Below are positions 1 through 7,855 of a DNA stretch of 64,000 bases, one piece after another (position 1 is the stretch's first letter; each line of letters begins with the position of its first letter). Where the stretch lies: the NCBI RefSeq assembly GCF_003957295.1, contig NZ_RQPJ01000014.1, forward strand, positions 256,060 to 320,059, written 5' to 3'. The notes beneath the pieces are model-generated. The model was given only the letters and a program-made list of their open reading frames with translations, ran no database searches and was not told the DNA's origin. This DNA comes from Arenibacter aquaticus. Lineage in GTDB: Bacteria > Bacteroidota > Bacteroidia > Flavobacteriales > Flavobacteriaceae. Position numbers and translations under genes: made by a program.

Positions 1-727
1 TATCGGCTTCCACATAGGTCTCCCCTTTGCTTTCATCATTGTGTTTCACCACTACTGCTTCCAAGTGATCATCACCGTACAATTTAACAACTTCTGCCTG
101 GGTAAATAATTTAATTTTACCCAATTTCGCCAATTCAGAAGCTTTCTCAACAGAGTCCAAAGCTCCCCTAAATTCATTTCTCCTATGCACCAAAGATACT
201 TCGGCAGCCACGTCTGAAAGGAAAATAGCCCAATCCAAGGCCGAATCCCCACCACCGGAAATCACAACTTTTTTACCCCTGTACACTTCTGGGTCTTTTA
301 TAATGTATGCAACACCCTTATCTTCAAAATCCCCTATATTGGATATCAAAGGTTTTCTAGGCTCAAAAGATCCCAATCCTCCAGCAATGACCACTACAGG
401 AGCGTGGTGCTTTGTCCCCTTGTTGGTGGTAACAATAAAGGAACCGTCATCTAATTTCTCCAAGGTCTCCGCTCTTTCACCTAAGGTAAAACCAGGTTCA
501 AAAGGTTTAATTTGTTGCATTAGATTATCAACCAGATCACCTGCCAATATCTCTGGAAAAGCAGGGATATCATAAATAGGTTTTTTAGGATATATTTCCG
601 AACACTGTCCGCCTGGTTGTGGCAAAGCATCTATCAAATGCGTTTTCAACTTTAACAATCCTGCTTCGAAAACCGTGAACAAACCTGTTGGACCTGCTCC
701 AATTATAAGTATATCTGTCTTTATCAT
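1..727 (-). CDS. Ferredoxin--NADP(+) reductase, thioredoxin-reductase-like (3' end outside window)
   Basis: FAD/NAD(P)-dependent oxidoreductase cut by the left window edge; 242 N-terminal residues are visible, starting from the ATG at 727. An N-terminal FAD Rossmann motif (GAGPTG, about residues 10-15), a PGGQC element and a second nucleotide-binding motif (SGGGDSALDWA) place it in the thioredoxin-reductase-like family. The redox CxxC pair of true thioredoxin reductases is not seen where it would be expected between the two motifs, so a YumC-type ferredoxin/flavodoxin:NADP reductase is the better call. It is the last visible gene of the sulfate assimilation operon, 72 bp after cobA. I infer that it supplies reduced ferredoxin to the neighbouring sulfite reductase. 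A flavodoxin reductase role is equally possible. Confidence 0.85.
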   Translation of the reverse strand, partial: MIKTDILIIGAGPTGLFTVFEAGLLKLKTHLIDALPQPGGQCSEIYPKKPIYDIPAFPEILAGDLVDNLMQQIKPFEPGFTLGERAETLEKLDDGSFIVTTNKGTKHHAPVVVIAGGLGSFEPRKPLISNIGDFEDKGVAYIIKDPEVYRGKKVVISGGGDSALDWAIFLSDVAAEVSLVHRRNEFRGALDSVEKASELAKLGKIKLFTQAEVVKLYGDDHLEAVVVKHNDESKGETYVEAD

Positions 728-799
728 ACTACTTTGATTAATTCCTAATTTATATAAAACCCTTTACCAAGGCTGTTTTCTTCTTATGCTGAGGCAAAT

Positions 800-1630
800 T
801 TAGCCTGCACTTTGTTTATTTATGGCTTCTGTATACTGCAATAGTTGCCCTCGGTGTTCTACCACCTCCCCTATAATTATTATCGCCGGGTTGCTCAATT
901 GCTTTTTCGCAACTACTTCCTCTATGGTCCCTATTGTACCAACACCTATTTTCTCGTTTTTACGCGTACCGTTCTGAATAATGGCTATGGGCTTTTTTGA
1001 TTTCCCTTCATTTTTGAACAAGGCTACAATCTCGCCCAATTTTCCCATTCCCATTAAGATGACAACGGTAGCATTAGACTTGGCAGCCAAGGCCACATCT
1101 GAAGATAGCTCATGGTTTTTGGTGGTACCGGTAATTACCCAAAAACTTTCGGCGGCCCCTCTTTTGGTTACTGGAATTTGCTGGGAGGCCGGTACAGCTA
1201 CCGAGGATGATATTCCCGGAACCATGGCCACTTTAAGACCCTTGCTTGCCGCGTATTCCATTTCCTCGGCTCCCCTTCCAAATACAAAAGGGTCTCCACC
1301 TTTTAACCTTACTACATGGGCATTTTTCGCTGCCCTGTTTACAATGAGCTCATTAATTTGCTCCTGCTGATAGACGTAGCAACCTTTTCTTTTGCCCACA
1401 AATATTAGTTCGGCCTGGGGCGCATAATCCAATAAAGAGGTATCCACCAAGGCATCGTACAATACCACATCCGCGGCCTTAAGGGCCTTTATAGCCTTCA
1501 AGGTTATCAACTCCACATCACCAGGTCCGGCACCCACAACGGTCAATTGGCCTTGACTTTTCCCAAAGGAAACAAAACCACATTCCGCTGTGATGGAATT
1601 ATTACGTGTATTGTCAATGTCTTTTATCAT
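800..1630 (-). CDS. cobA: Uroporphyrinogen-III C-methyltransferase (siroheme synthesis)
   Basis: SUMT-type SAM-dependent methyltransferase that converts uroporphyrinogen III to precorrin-2, the first step to siroheme. The 276-residue protein carries the family signatures: the N-terminal VGAGPGDVELITLKA loop, the DVVLYDALV segment, RLKGGDPFVFGRG, and a VPGISS motif. The first ~28 residues before the catalytic domain look non-conserved. There is no fused CysG-type dehydrogenase/ferrochelatase domain, so those steps must be encoded elsewhere. The gene begins only 4 bp after the sulfite reductase stop codon, so the two are almost certainly co-transcribed. This fits siroheme being the cofactor of that reductase. 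Confidence 0.95.
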   Translation of the reverse strand: MIKDIDNTRNNSITAECGFVSFGKSQGQLTVVGAGPGDVELITLKAIKALKAADVVLYDALVDTSLLDYAPQAELIFVGKRKGCYVYQQEQINELIVNRAAKNAHVVRLKGGDPFVFGRGAEEMEYAASKGLKVAMVPGISSSVAVPASQQIPVTKRGAAESFWVITGTTKNHELSSDVALAAKSNATVVILMGMGKLGEIVALFKNEGKSKKPIAIIQNGTRKNEKIGVGTIGTIEEVVAKKQLSNPAIIIIGEVVEHRGQLLQYTEAINKQSAG

Positions 1631-1634
1631 ACTA

Positions 1635-3725
1635 TTATATGGAAGTCAATTCTGCCGCCCTATGCGCTTCTACCTTATTCAAAAACGCTTCAGCGTCCTG
1701 CAAATAGGATTTTGCAAAGGACTCAGATGGTTGGTTCCTATTTAATTGAAGCGCCATTTCCTCAAAACTATGCTCCAACTCAAACTTGCCCGTTTCCACA
1801 AAAATCTTATCAAAATCCTTAATAATACCTATATGGGTATTGACCTTTGTTTTTTCTGCTGTTAACAAAGCCTTGGCCGTATTCACCATGGAAGAATAGG
1901 AATGGTAAATACTAGCTGCCCATTTACCATCTTCCAGATTTAGTTTTGCCGTTGCAATTTTTTCCTCACTATCAAACAACAAGGTGGCTATCAAATCAAT
2001 GACCACACCGGCACATTCCCCTACACCAATTGCTTTTTCATATTTCTCCGTATTTCCCCAATCAACAAAATCAGAAGCCGTTAAATTATCAACATCGGAT
2101 AATGGCTTTAGGAAATCATAAAAATACATTTGGCCTTTTTCTTCATAGTACTCTACAAAAGGTACTCCATTTCCATTGGCATCATAGTCGTTCAATATAG
2201 CCCTCAATGCCTCTGGCCCCCTTTTACTTGGTATCTTAACCACTTTGTCTGCAAACCTACCATTGCCATCACCTAGATTACCTCCACCCAACAGTACTTG
2301 AAGTGCAGGGGCTACCAATTTGTCCTTGGTTCTAACAGACATTCCCTGAAAACCAATATTGGCCATATTGTGCTGACCACAGGCATTCATACAACCACTT
2401 ATCTTAATAACCACATCCGGATTATCAATATAATGTGGATATTCGGCCTTTATAACCCTTTCCAGCTCCTCAGCAATTCCAGTACTACTGGCTATACCCA
2501 AATTACAGGTATCCGTTCCAGGACATGCAGTGATATCCAATGCTGTGTTATAACCAATTTCTGTAAAGCCCAATTTCTCCAATTCCTGATAAAAGAAAGG
2601 TAATAATGACTCCTTCACATACGGAATCAAAATATTCTGGCGCAGGGTCAATCTAACTTCGCCTGCCGCATATTTTTCTACAAGGTCTGCCAATTGACGG
2701 GCTTTATCTATATAAAAATCACCCAATAATACCTTGACACCTACAGCAAAATATCCAGCCTGCTTTTGGGGTACCAAGTTTGTAGCTTTCCATTTGTTAA
2801 AAGCCTGCTCATCCTTGATGGTAACCTCAGGAGCTTCATTCCCAGCTACCGAAACTTTTGGATAGGCCTCTGCATCAATTACAAAACTTTTGAACGGTAT
2901 AGCCAACTGCTCTTCTTCCAACAATTGCTTAAATCCGTCCAGGCCAATATCCTTGATCAAAAATTTCATTCTGGCCTTTGCCCTACTTTTTCGCTCTCCA
3001 TATCGATCAAAAACACGCACCACACCTTCCATCAATGGAATAATCTTTTCGCTGGGAAGAAAGGAGTAAAGTTCATCGGCATGCCTAGGTTGGGAACCTA
3101 ATCCACCACCCAACAACACCTTAAAGCCAGGCACGCCATTTTGCACCTTGGCAATAAATCCAAGATCGTGCATGTAAGAAAGCCCGGTATCCTGATCAGA
3201 GGCCGAAAAGGAAACCTTAAATTTCCTTCCCATTTCCTGACTGATAGGGTTTCTTAAAAAGTATTGAAAAAGAGCGTGGGCATACGGAGAAACATCAAAG
3301 GGCTCGTTCACATCTATCCCTGCAGTTTCACTGGCCGTTACATTACGCACCGTATTTCCACAAGCTTCCCTAATGGTGATATCATCCTGCTCTAACTGCG
3401 CCCACAATTCCGGGGTGCGGTTTATATCCACATAGTGTATTTGTATATCCTGACGGGTAGTAATATGAAGACGCCCAGTAGAATATTCTTCGGAAACATC
3501 ACAAATCCTTCTTAGCTGCTGAGCACTAACTTTCCCATAAGGCAACTTAATTCGGATCATTTGAACCCCAGGTTGCCTCTGACCATATATACCTCTGGCC
3601 AATCGTAGACTACGAAATTTCTCCTCGTCCAAACTCCCCCCTTGAAATTCACGGATCTTAGCCTCTAAAGCAATTATATCCTGTTCTACAACCGGGTTTT
3701 CCACTTCTGATCTGAAAGTGCGCAT
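1635..3725 (-). CDS. Ferredoxin-type sulfite (nitrite) reductase with C-terminal HEPN domain
   Basis: Siroheme/4Fe-4S reductase of the nitrite/sulfite reductase ferredoxin-like family. The sequence shows two repeated half-domains and the cluster/siroheme cysteines C401 and C407 (CPGTDTC) and C445 and C449 (CMNAC). Position between cysN and cobA argues for assimilatory sulfite reduction to sulfide rather than nitrite reduction, but sequence alone does not exclude nitrite. The enzyme core ends near residue 560. Residues about 578-690 match the HEPN fold pattern: AKLNLEDGKWAAS, a HSY helix, ALL, then a THIGIIKDF turn and FVETG. The HEPN RNase motif R-x4-6-H is not evident (RNQPSE occurs instead), so a structural or binding role is more likely. 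Total length of 696 residues exceeds simple ferredoxin sulfite reductases because of this tail. Confidence 0.9.
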   Translation of the reverse strand: MRTFRSEVENPVVEQDIIALEAKIREFQGGSLDEEKFRSLRLARGIYGQRQPGVQMIRIKLPYGKVSAQQLRRICDVSEEYSTGRLHITTRQDIQIHYVDINRTPELWAQLEQDDITIREACGNTVRNVTASETAGIDVNEPFDVSPYAHALFQYFLRNPISQEMGRKFKVSFSASDQDTGLSYMHDLGFIAKVQNGVPGFKVLLGGGLGSQPRHADELYSFLPSEKIIPLMEGVVRVFDRYGERKSRAKARMKFLIKDIGLDGFKQLLEEEQLAIPFKSFVIDAEAYPKVSVAGNEAPEVTIKDEQAFNKWKATNLVPQKQAGYFAVGVKVLLGDFYIDKARQLADLVEKYAAGEVRLTLRQNILIPYVKESLLPFFYQELEKLGFTEIGYNTALDITACPGTDTCNLGIASSTGIAEELERVIKAEYPHYIDNPDVVIKISGCMNACGQHNMANIGFQGMSVRTKDKLVAPALQVLLGGGNLGDGNGRFADKVVKIPSKRGPEALRAILNDYDANGNGVPFVEYYEEKGQMYFYDFLKPLSDVDNLTASDFVDWGNTEKYEKAIGVGECAGVVIDLIATLLFDSEEKIATAKLNLEDGKWAASIYHSYSSMVNTAKALLTAEKTKVNTHIGIIKDFDKIFVETGKFELEHSFEEMALQLNRNQPSESFAKSYLQDAEAFLNKVEAHRAAELTSI

Positions 3726-3845
3726 GTTTCTTTTATTTTTTTATTCAATATAATTTTTAAACTCTTTTAAACTTATTATCCCATAGGAATAATAGGTTAT
3801 TTTGACAACGATTCCAATCCGTTTAAGAATTGGAAGTCAGGGAAA

Positions 3846-5093
3846 TTAGTTTATAAAACCAACTCCTGCCGTTGTATTGGTTTGGTTATCAATTAAGATA
3901 AACGAGCCATTGGTTCTATGATTTTTAAAGGAATCGTAAAAAATGGGCTTGTTCAACCTAAAGGTAACCTGGGCAATATCGTTCATACCCAAAGCGTTGA
4001 TTTCCGTATCAATTCCAGAATAGTCCGGATTGATCTTATGGTGGATATTCTCTACTTTGGCCAATACTTTATTTACGCCGTGCTGCACCACATATTTACC
4101 ACCAACCGTTAATTGTTGTGAATCCATCCATGAAACCGTGGCCGTAAATTGTTTGTCTATAGTTGGCAGGTCGCCAACCTTCACCAGCATATCTCCCCTA
4201 CTCACATTAATTTCATCTTCCAAAGTAATGGTCACAGAGGAACGCCTGGTAGCCGTCTTATATTTTTTATCGTAAAAATAAATTTCTTTAATCTTGGATT
4301 TGGTCATGGACGGCAATACCACTACCTCATCACCTACACTTAACTCTCCACCGTAAACTTTTCCGGCAAACCCTCTAAAGTCATGAAACTCTTCAGTTTT
4401 TGGGCGTATTACATATTGTACTGGGAACCTTGGGGTTCCTACATTAAAGATATCCTTCCTATCCAATTCCTCAAAATGCTCCAAAAGGGTCTGTCCTTTA
4501 TACCAAGGAGTATTCTCTGACCTGTTCACCACATTGTCTCCTTTCAAAGCACTTACAGGGATAAAGGTTATTTTTTGGTCTTGATAATCTCGCTTACTCA
4601 TTAATTCCTCAAAATCGGCCTTAATTTCATTGTATCTCTCTTCAGAAAAATCAACCAAGTCCATCTTGTTGATAGCAACGATCACATCTTTTATACGCAA
4701 CAAATTATTAATAAAGAAATGCCTGTTGGTCTGTTCTATAACTCCCTTTCTGGCATCTATCAATATTATGGCCGCCTGCGATGTAGAAGCACCGGTCACC
4801 ATGTTCCGTGTATATTCTACATGACCAGGGGTATCTGCAATGATATAACTTTTGTTAGGGGTAGAAAAATAGATGTGTGCCACATCTATAGTGATCCCCT
4901 GCTCCCTTTCTGCTACCAATCCATCTGTGGCCAAGGAAAAATCAAGGTAGTCATACCCTTTTTGTTTACTTGTTTTTTCTATGGCCTCCAACTTATCGTC
5001 GGTAAGTGATTTGGTGTCATACAGCAATCTTCCGATCAAGGTACTTTTCCCGTCATCTACACTTCCTGCTGTTGCTATTTTTAGTACTTCCAT
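3846..5093 (-). CDS. cysN: Sulfate adenylyltransferase subunit 1 (GTPase)
   Basis: GTP-driven regulatory subunit of ATP sulfurylase; with CysD it makes adenosine 5'-phosphosulfate (APS) from sulfate and ATP. EF-Tu-like G motifs are clear: GSVDDGKSTL (P-loop), DTPGHVEY, and NKMD, followed by beta-barrel domains. At 415 residues it lacks the C-terminal APS kinase (CysC) domain found in CysNC/NodQ fusions. It lies 72 bp downstream of cysD and 120 bp upstream of the sulfite reductase in the same orientation, consistent with one operon. The ATG at 5093 gives the expected N terminus (MEVLKIATAG) directly before the P-loop. Confidence 0.96.
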   Translation of the reverse strand: MEVLKIATAGSVDDGKSTLIGRLLYDTKSLTDDKLEAIEKTSKQKGYDYLDFSLATDGLVAEREQGITIDVAHIYFSTPNKSYIIADTPGHVEYTRNMVTGASTSQAAIILIDARKGVIEQTNRHFFINNLLRIKDVIVAINKMDLVDFSEERYNEIKADFEELMSKRDYQDQKITFIPVSALKGDNVVNRSENTPWYKGQTLLEHFEELDRKDIFNVGTPRFPVQYVIRPKTEEFHDFRGFAGKVYGGELSVGDEVVVLPSMTKSKIKEIYFYDKKYKTATRRSSVTITLEDEINVSRGDMLVKVGDLPTIDKQFTATVSWMDSQQLTVGGKYVVQHGVNKVLAKVENIHHKINPDYSGIDTEINALGMNDIAQVTFRLNKPIFYDSFKNHRTNGSFILIDNQTNTTAGVGFIN

Positions 5094-5165
5094 TTCTTTT
5101 GTGTTTTGTAATTGGTCCCTTTAAAAAGGCAATCCTTGGCTTGCCAACTATGATAAGGTCCCGTC

Positions 5166-6122
5166 TTAAAAGTATCCTTGTTGTTTTCTTTTCTCCATTG
5201 CTGCCTCGGAACGCTTATCATCTATACGCGCCCCTCTTTCCGATATTTTGGATTCCCTAATCTCACCCACCACTTTTTCTATGGTGTCTGCATTGGAGAA
5301 TACCGCAGAGGTACAGCTCATATCCCCTACCGTTCTAAAGCGAACCATTCTCTCTTCCACTTTTTCATCCTCGGCACGGAAAACCACGTCATCTTCGGCA
5401 GACCATATAAACCCATCCCTCAGGAATATTTTACGCTTATGGGCAAAATAGATGGAAGGTATCTCTATCTGTTCTTTTTGTATATAGCTCCACACATCCA
5501 GTTCGGTCCAGTTGCTAATAGGGAAAACCCTTACGTTCTGACCCAATTCTATCTGACCGTTCAACATATCAAATAATTCGGGACGTTGACTTTTTTCATC
5601 CCACTGCCCAAAATCATCACGCACAGAAAAAATTCTCTCCTTGGCACGCGCCTTCTCCTCATCCCTTCTGGCCCCTCCTATACAGGCATCAAACTTAAAC
5701 TCTTCAATAGCATCCAACAAAGTAGTGGTCTGTAGCATATTCCTACTGGAGTATTTACCTGTCTCCTCTACTACCTTACCTTGATCTATGGAGTCCTGCA
5801 CATTTCTCACAATAAGCTCTACCCCCAATTCCTTTACCAACTTATCCCTAAAGGCAATAGTCTCTGGAAAGTTATGCCCAGTATCAATATGCATTAATGG
5901 GAAAGGAATTTTTGCCGGATAAAAGGCCTTTTGGGCCAATCTCACCAAGGTTATGGAGTCCTTACCCCCTGAAAAAAGCAATACAGGTCTTTCAAACTGT
6001 GCTGCCACTTCCCTTAAAATATAAATAGCCTCGTTTTCAAGGGCATTATTGTTCAATACCTCCAACTCCTTTGATTCGTTCACCTTTGTCAATGTTTCCA
6101 ATTCTGATTCTATTGTGCTCAA
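5166..6122 (-). CDS. cysD: Sulfate adenylyltransferase subunit 2
   Basis: Catalytic subunit of ATP sulfurylase, a PP-loop ATP pyrophosphatase of the PAPS reductase/CysD superfamily. The PP-loop LLFSGGKDS lies near residues 49-57, and conserved downstream blocks follow (HIDTGHNFPETI, GGARRDEEKARAKER, FPISNWTELDVWSYI). The protein has 318 residues, a little longer than E. coli CysD because of an N-terminal extension of about 20 residues. An internal Met further in is not excluded as the true start, but none is better supported. It lies between cysH and cysN as in other bacteria. Confidence 0.96.
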   Translation of the reverse strand: MSTIESELETLTKVNESKELEVLNNNALENEAIYILREVAAQFERPVLLFSGGKDSITLVRLAQKAFYPAKIPFPLMHIDTGHNFPETIAFRDKLVKELGVELIVRNVQDSIDQGKVVEETGKYSSRNMLQTTTLLDAIEEFKFDACIGGARRDEEKARAKERIFSVRDDFGQWDEKSQRPELFDMLNGQIELGQNVRVFPISNWTELDVWSYIQKEQIEIPSIYFAHKRKIFLRDGFIWSAEDDVVFRAEDEKVEERMVRFRTVGDMSCTSAVFSNADTIEKVVGEIRESKISERGARIDDKRSEAAMEKRKQQGYF

Positions 6123-6185
6123 AATAATTTCGTATTTATTGGAAGCCCCACTAAGAAGTACACTCCAATTGTTAATATTTTTTTC

Positions 6186-6809
6186 TTAGGTATGCAACCC
6201 ACATTCCCGGTTTTCCAAAACCTTGGTAGGATCAAAATACTTGTGCTCATTAGGCAAGTTTCTCTCCTCTAGATACACGTCCAATTCATTGTCACTATAA
6301 TGATAAAACGGACTCACTTTTAACACACCATCCTTACTTAGACTTAAAACATCCAAGCTATCCCTCAAAGCTGTCTGCCCCTTGCGCAAGTTAGTAAACC
6401 ATACATCTGGCCTATGCTCTTCCATAGCTCTCCTAAAGGGCTCCAATTTTACCTGCTCGGTAAAAAGCTGATGCCTAGGGTCCTCGATACCAGGAATTCC
6501 CATCACCGCATCCCTATGGGAAGATGTTTGCTTAGGCACATATAGTTTAATGTTCAACTTAAGCCTATCTATCAATTCTTCCGCATGTCTATAGGTATTG
6601 GGGGTATTATAACCGGTATCACACCAAATTACGGGAATAGAGGAATCTACCTGGGTAACCGCATGTAAAATAGCCACCTCATACGGCCTAAAGTTAGTGG
6701 TCACCACTGCCTTAGCCGCCTGATCTATTGCCCAAGAAATTATTTCTTGCGGTTGTTTACCCTTAAATTCTTGATTTAATTTTTGTATTTGCTCCTCTGT
6801 AAATGCCAT
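6186..6809 (-). CDS. cysH: Phosphoadenylyl-sulfate/adenylyl-sulfate reductase family protein
   Basis: Reduces activated sulfate (PAPS or APS) to sulfite with a thioredoxin-type thiol. The family features are the substrate-loop region TTNFRP near residue 38, the CDTGYNTPNTYRHAEEL block, and the C-terminal catalytic ECGLHT with Cys203. The only two cysteines are those in WCDTGYN and ECGLH. The CC...CxxC pairs that bind the 4Fe-4S cluster of classical APS reductases are absent, which resembles PAPS reductases. No APS kinase gene (cysC) is visible in the window, so substrate choice is unresolved. The 207-residue length is short but spans the domain. It follows the DUF2061 gene by 36 bp. Confidence 0.92.
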   Translation of the reverse strand: MAFTEEQIQKLNQEFKGKQPQEIISWAIDQAAKAVVTTNFRPYEVAILHAVTQVDSSIPVIWCDTGYNTPNTYRHAEELIDRLKLNIKLYVPKQTSSHRDAVMGIPGIEDPRHQLFTEQVKLEPFRRAMEEHRPDVWFTNLRKGQTALRDSLDVLSLSKDGVLKVSPFYHYSDNELDVYLEERNLPNEHKYFDPTKVLENRECGLHT

Positions 6810-6845
6810 CTTTTAATCGCTTTAAATTCTTTGTAATTTATCCAA

Positions 6846-7115
6846 TTACTTTCCCCAGCTAATTTTATTCCATATCCTTTCATGGAAAAAATACAAAATC
6901 ATTTTGGTGAACAATTCCACCATCCCAATAGAAAACGCAACAGACAATGTTCCGGTAACGATCCAAGAAATCAGCATCGTATCCAAGGTTCCTATTATTC
7001 TCCAGCTTATAGACTTGGCAACACTCCTCTTTGGGTTCTCGGTGCTCTTGTCCGCCTTATAACTTTTAGTAACCGTGCTTTTGTTATTATTTGCAACCAA
7101 TTGTTCAGCAATCAT
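6846..7115 (-). CDS. DUF2061 small membrane protein, first gene of sulfate operon
   Basis: Small protein of 89 residues. A hydrophilic Lys/Ser-rich N terminus of about 33 residues is followed by a DUF2061-like region (SISWRIIGTLDTMLISW, then VELFTKMILYFFHERIWNKI) with two predicted membrane segments. Its function is unknown. It is the promoter-proximal gene of the sulfate assimilation operon: a -7-like box and a palindrome lie directly upstream, and cysH follows 36 bp downstream. Its position suggests a role linked to sulfate uptake or cysteine metabolism, but nothing in the sequence proves it. Confidence 0.85.
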   Translation of the reverse strand: MIAEQLVANNNKSTVTKSYKADKSTENPKRSVAKSISWRIIGTLDTMLISWIVTGTLSVAFSIGMVELFTKMILYFFHERIWNKISWGK

Positions 7116-7137
7116 ATGACAAAAAACTTATTATTTA

Positions 7138-7162
7138 TTACCCTATCGATTTAATAGAGTAA
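7138..7162. promoter_or_regulatory. Candidate Rrf2 operator, promoter-proximal copy
   Basis: Imperfect palindrome TTACCCTA-N9-TAGAGTAA. The arms match at 7 of 8 positions. It lies immediately downstream of a -7-type promoter box for the sulfate operon, so a bound protein would sit over the transcription start. A second copy with the same arms and spacer length is found 80 bp away. Assignment to the neighbouring Rrf2 protein is inference. Confidence 0.6.
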
Positions 7163-7163
7163 G

Positions 7164-7171
7164 CAAAAATA
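7164..7171 (-). promoter_or_regulatory. Candidate -7 box of the sulfate assimilation operon
   Basis: On the minus strand this reads TATTTTTG, matching the Bacteroidota -7 consensus TAnnTTTG. It lies about 49 bp upstream of the DUF2061 start codon. No convincing -33 TTG element was found at the usual spacing, so the call rests on the -7 match and position. Confidence 0.5.
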
Positions 7172-7217
7172 AAACTATTTTGGAAAACAGCATACTAAAA
7201 TTCATTTAAAATTTAGA

Positions 7218-7242
7218 TTACCCTACAATTTTAGTAGATTAA
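7218..7242. promoter_or_regulatory. Candidate Rrf2 operator, distal copy
   Basis: TTACCCTA-N9-TAGATTAA: same left arm, same 9-base spacer and nearly the same right arm as the copy at 7138-7162 (arms complementary at 6 of 8 positions). It lies about 50 bp upstream of the candidate -7 box, where it could serve cooperative binding or looping. Confidence 0.55.
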
Positions 7243-7342
7243 TAAAAAATCTCTTTTAATTTTAAAGAAAGTCCAGCAATTTTACGGAAATCATCAATAA
7301 AATTTCCCAAAAAACAACCTTTGTCTCTCAAAATCAGCCCCT

Positions 7343-7753
7343 TTAGGGCACCAAATCTGCCAGAGTGTTGTTTCTAAATACATCCAAGGTACTATCCCTT
7401 ACCTGAAGCATCAGTTTATGCACGGAGCAACTGGCCTCATCCGGGCAATCGGAACATTTTTCATAGAAATTTAAACTTACGCAGGGCACCATGGCAATAG
7501 GACCTTCCAACACCCTCATAACAGTGGTCATGGGAATATCCTTGGGATCTTTAATTAGGTAATAGCCCCCGCCCTTGCCTTTCTTAGAGCCAAGAAGTCC
7601 CGATTTCCTTAAGGTAAGAAGTATACTCTCCAGAAATTTTTGGGAGATATTCTCATGCTGGGCAATTTCCGATATTTGAACAGGTACTCTCCCTTCCTGG
7701 GTTGCCAAAAAGGTAAGTGCCTTTAATCCATATTTTGTCTTTTTGGAAAGCAT
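7343..7753 (-). CDS. Rrf2 family transcriptional regulator with Cys cluster
   Basis: Winged-helix repressor of the Rrf2 family (IscR/CymR/NsrR relatives). N-terminal residues LSKKTKYGLKALTFLA, the recognition helix region ENISQKFLESILLTLRKSGL and the wing GSKKGKGGGYYL are all typical. The C-terminal part contains C91, C100, C103 and C109, followed by H112. This resembles, but does not exactly copy, the three-Cys-plus-His cluster-binding pattern of IscR, so an Fe-S or thiol sensor is plausible. The gene sits between metZ and the sulfate operon, and two candidate operators lie between its 3' end and that operon. A CymR-like role as cysteine/sulfur regulator is inferred from context. Confidence 0.92.
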   Translation of the reverse strand: MLSKKTKYGLKALTFLATQEGRVPVQISEIAQHENISQKFLESILLTLRKSGLLGSKKGKGGGYYLIKDPKDIPMTTVMRVLEGPIAMVPCVSLNFYEKCSDCPDEASCSVHKLMLQVRDSTLDVFRNNTLADLVP

Positions 7754-7855
7754 TCAGCGAAGATAAGGAAAATTAACACTTTCTATAAAACCTATCTAAA
7801 TTTTGAAAATCAAATAGCCTCTACTTAGCTTTACTACCCTTTTTTCCCATTACAT

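Noticed and set aside
52..255. 67-codon minus-strand frame at the left edge
   Set aside because: It is out of frame with the ferredoxin:NADP reductase that covers this region and whose motifs continue to the window edge.
1..727. Thioredoxin reductase as the identity of the left-edge flavoprotein
   Set aside because: The redox CxxC pair expected between the FAD and NADP motifs is not present in the visible part.
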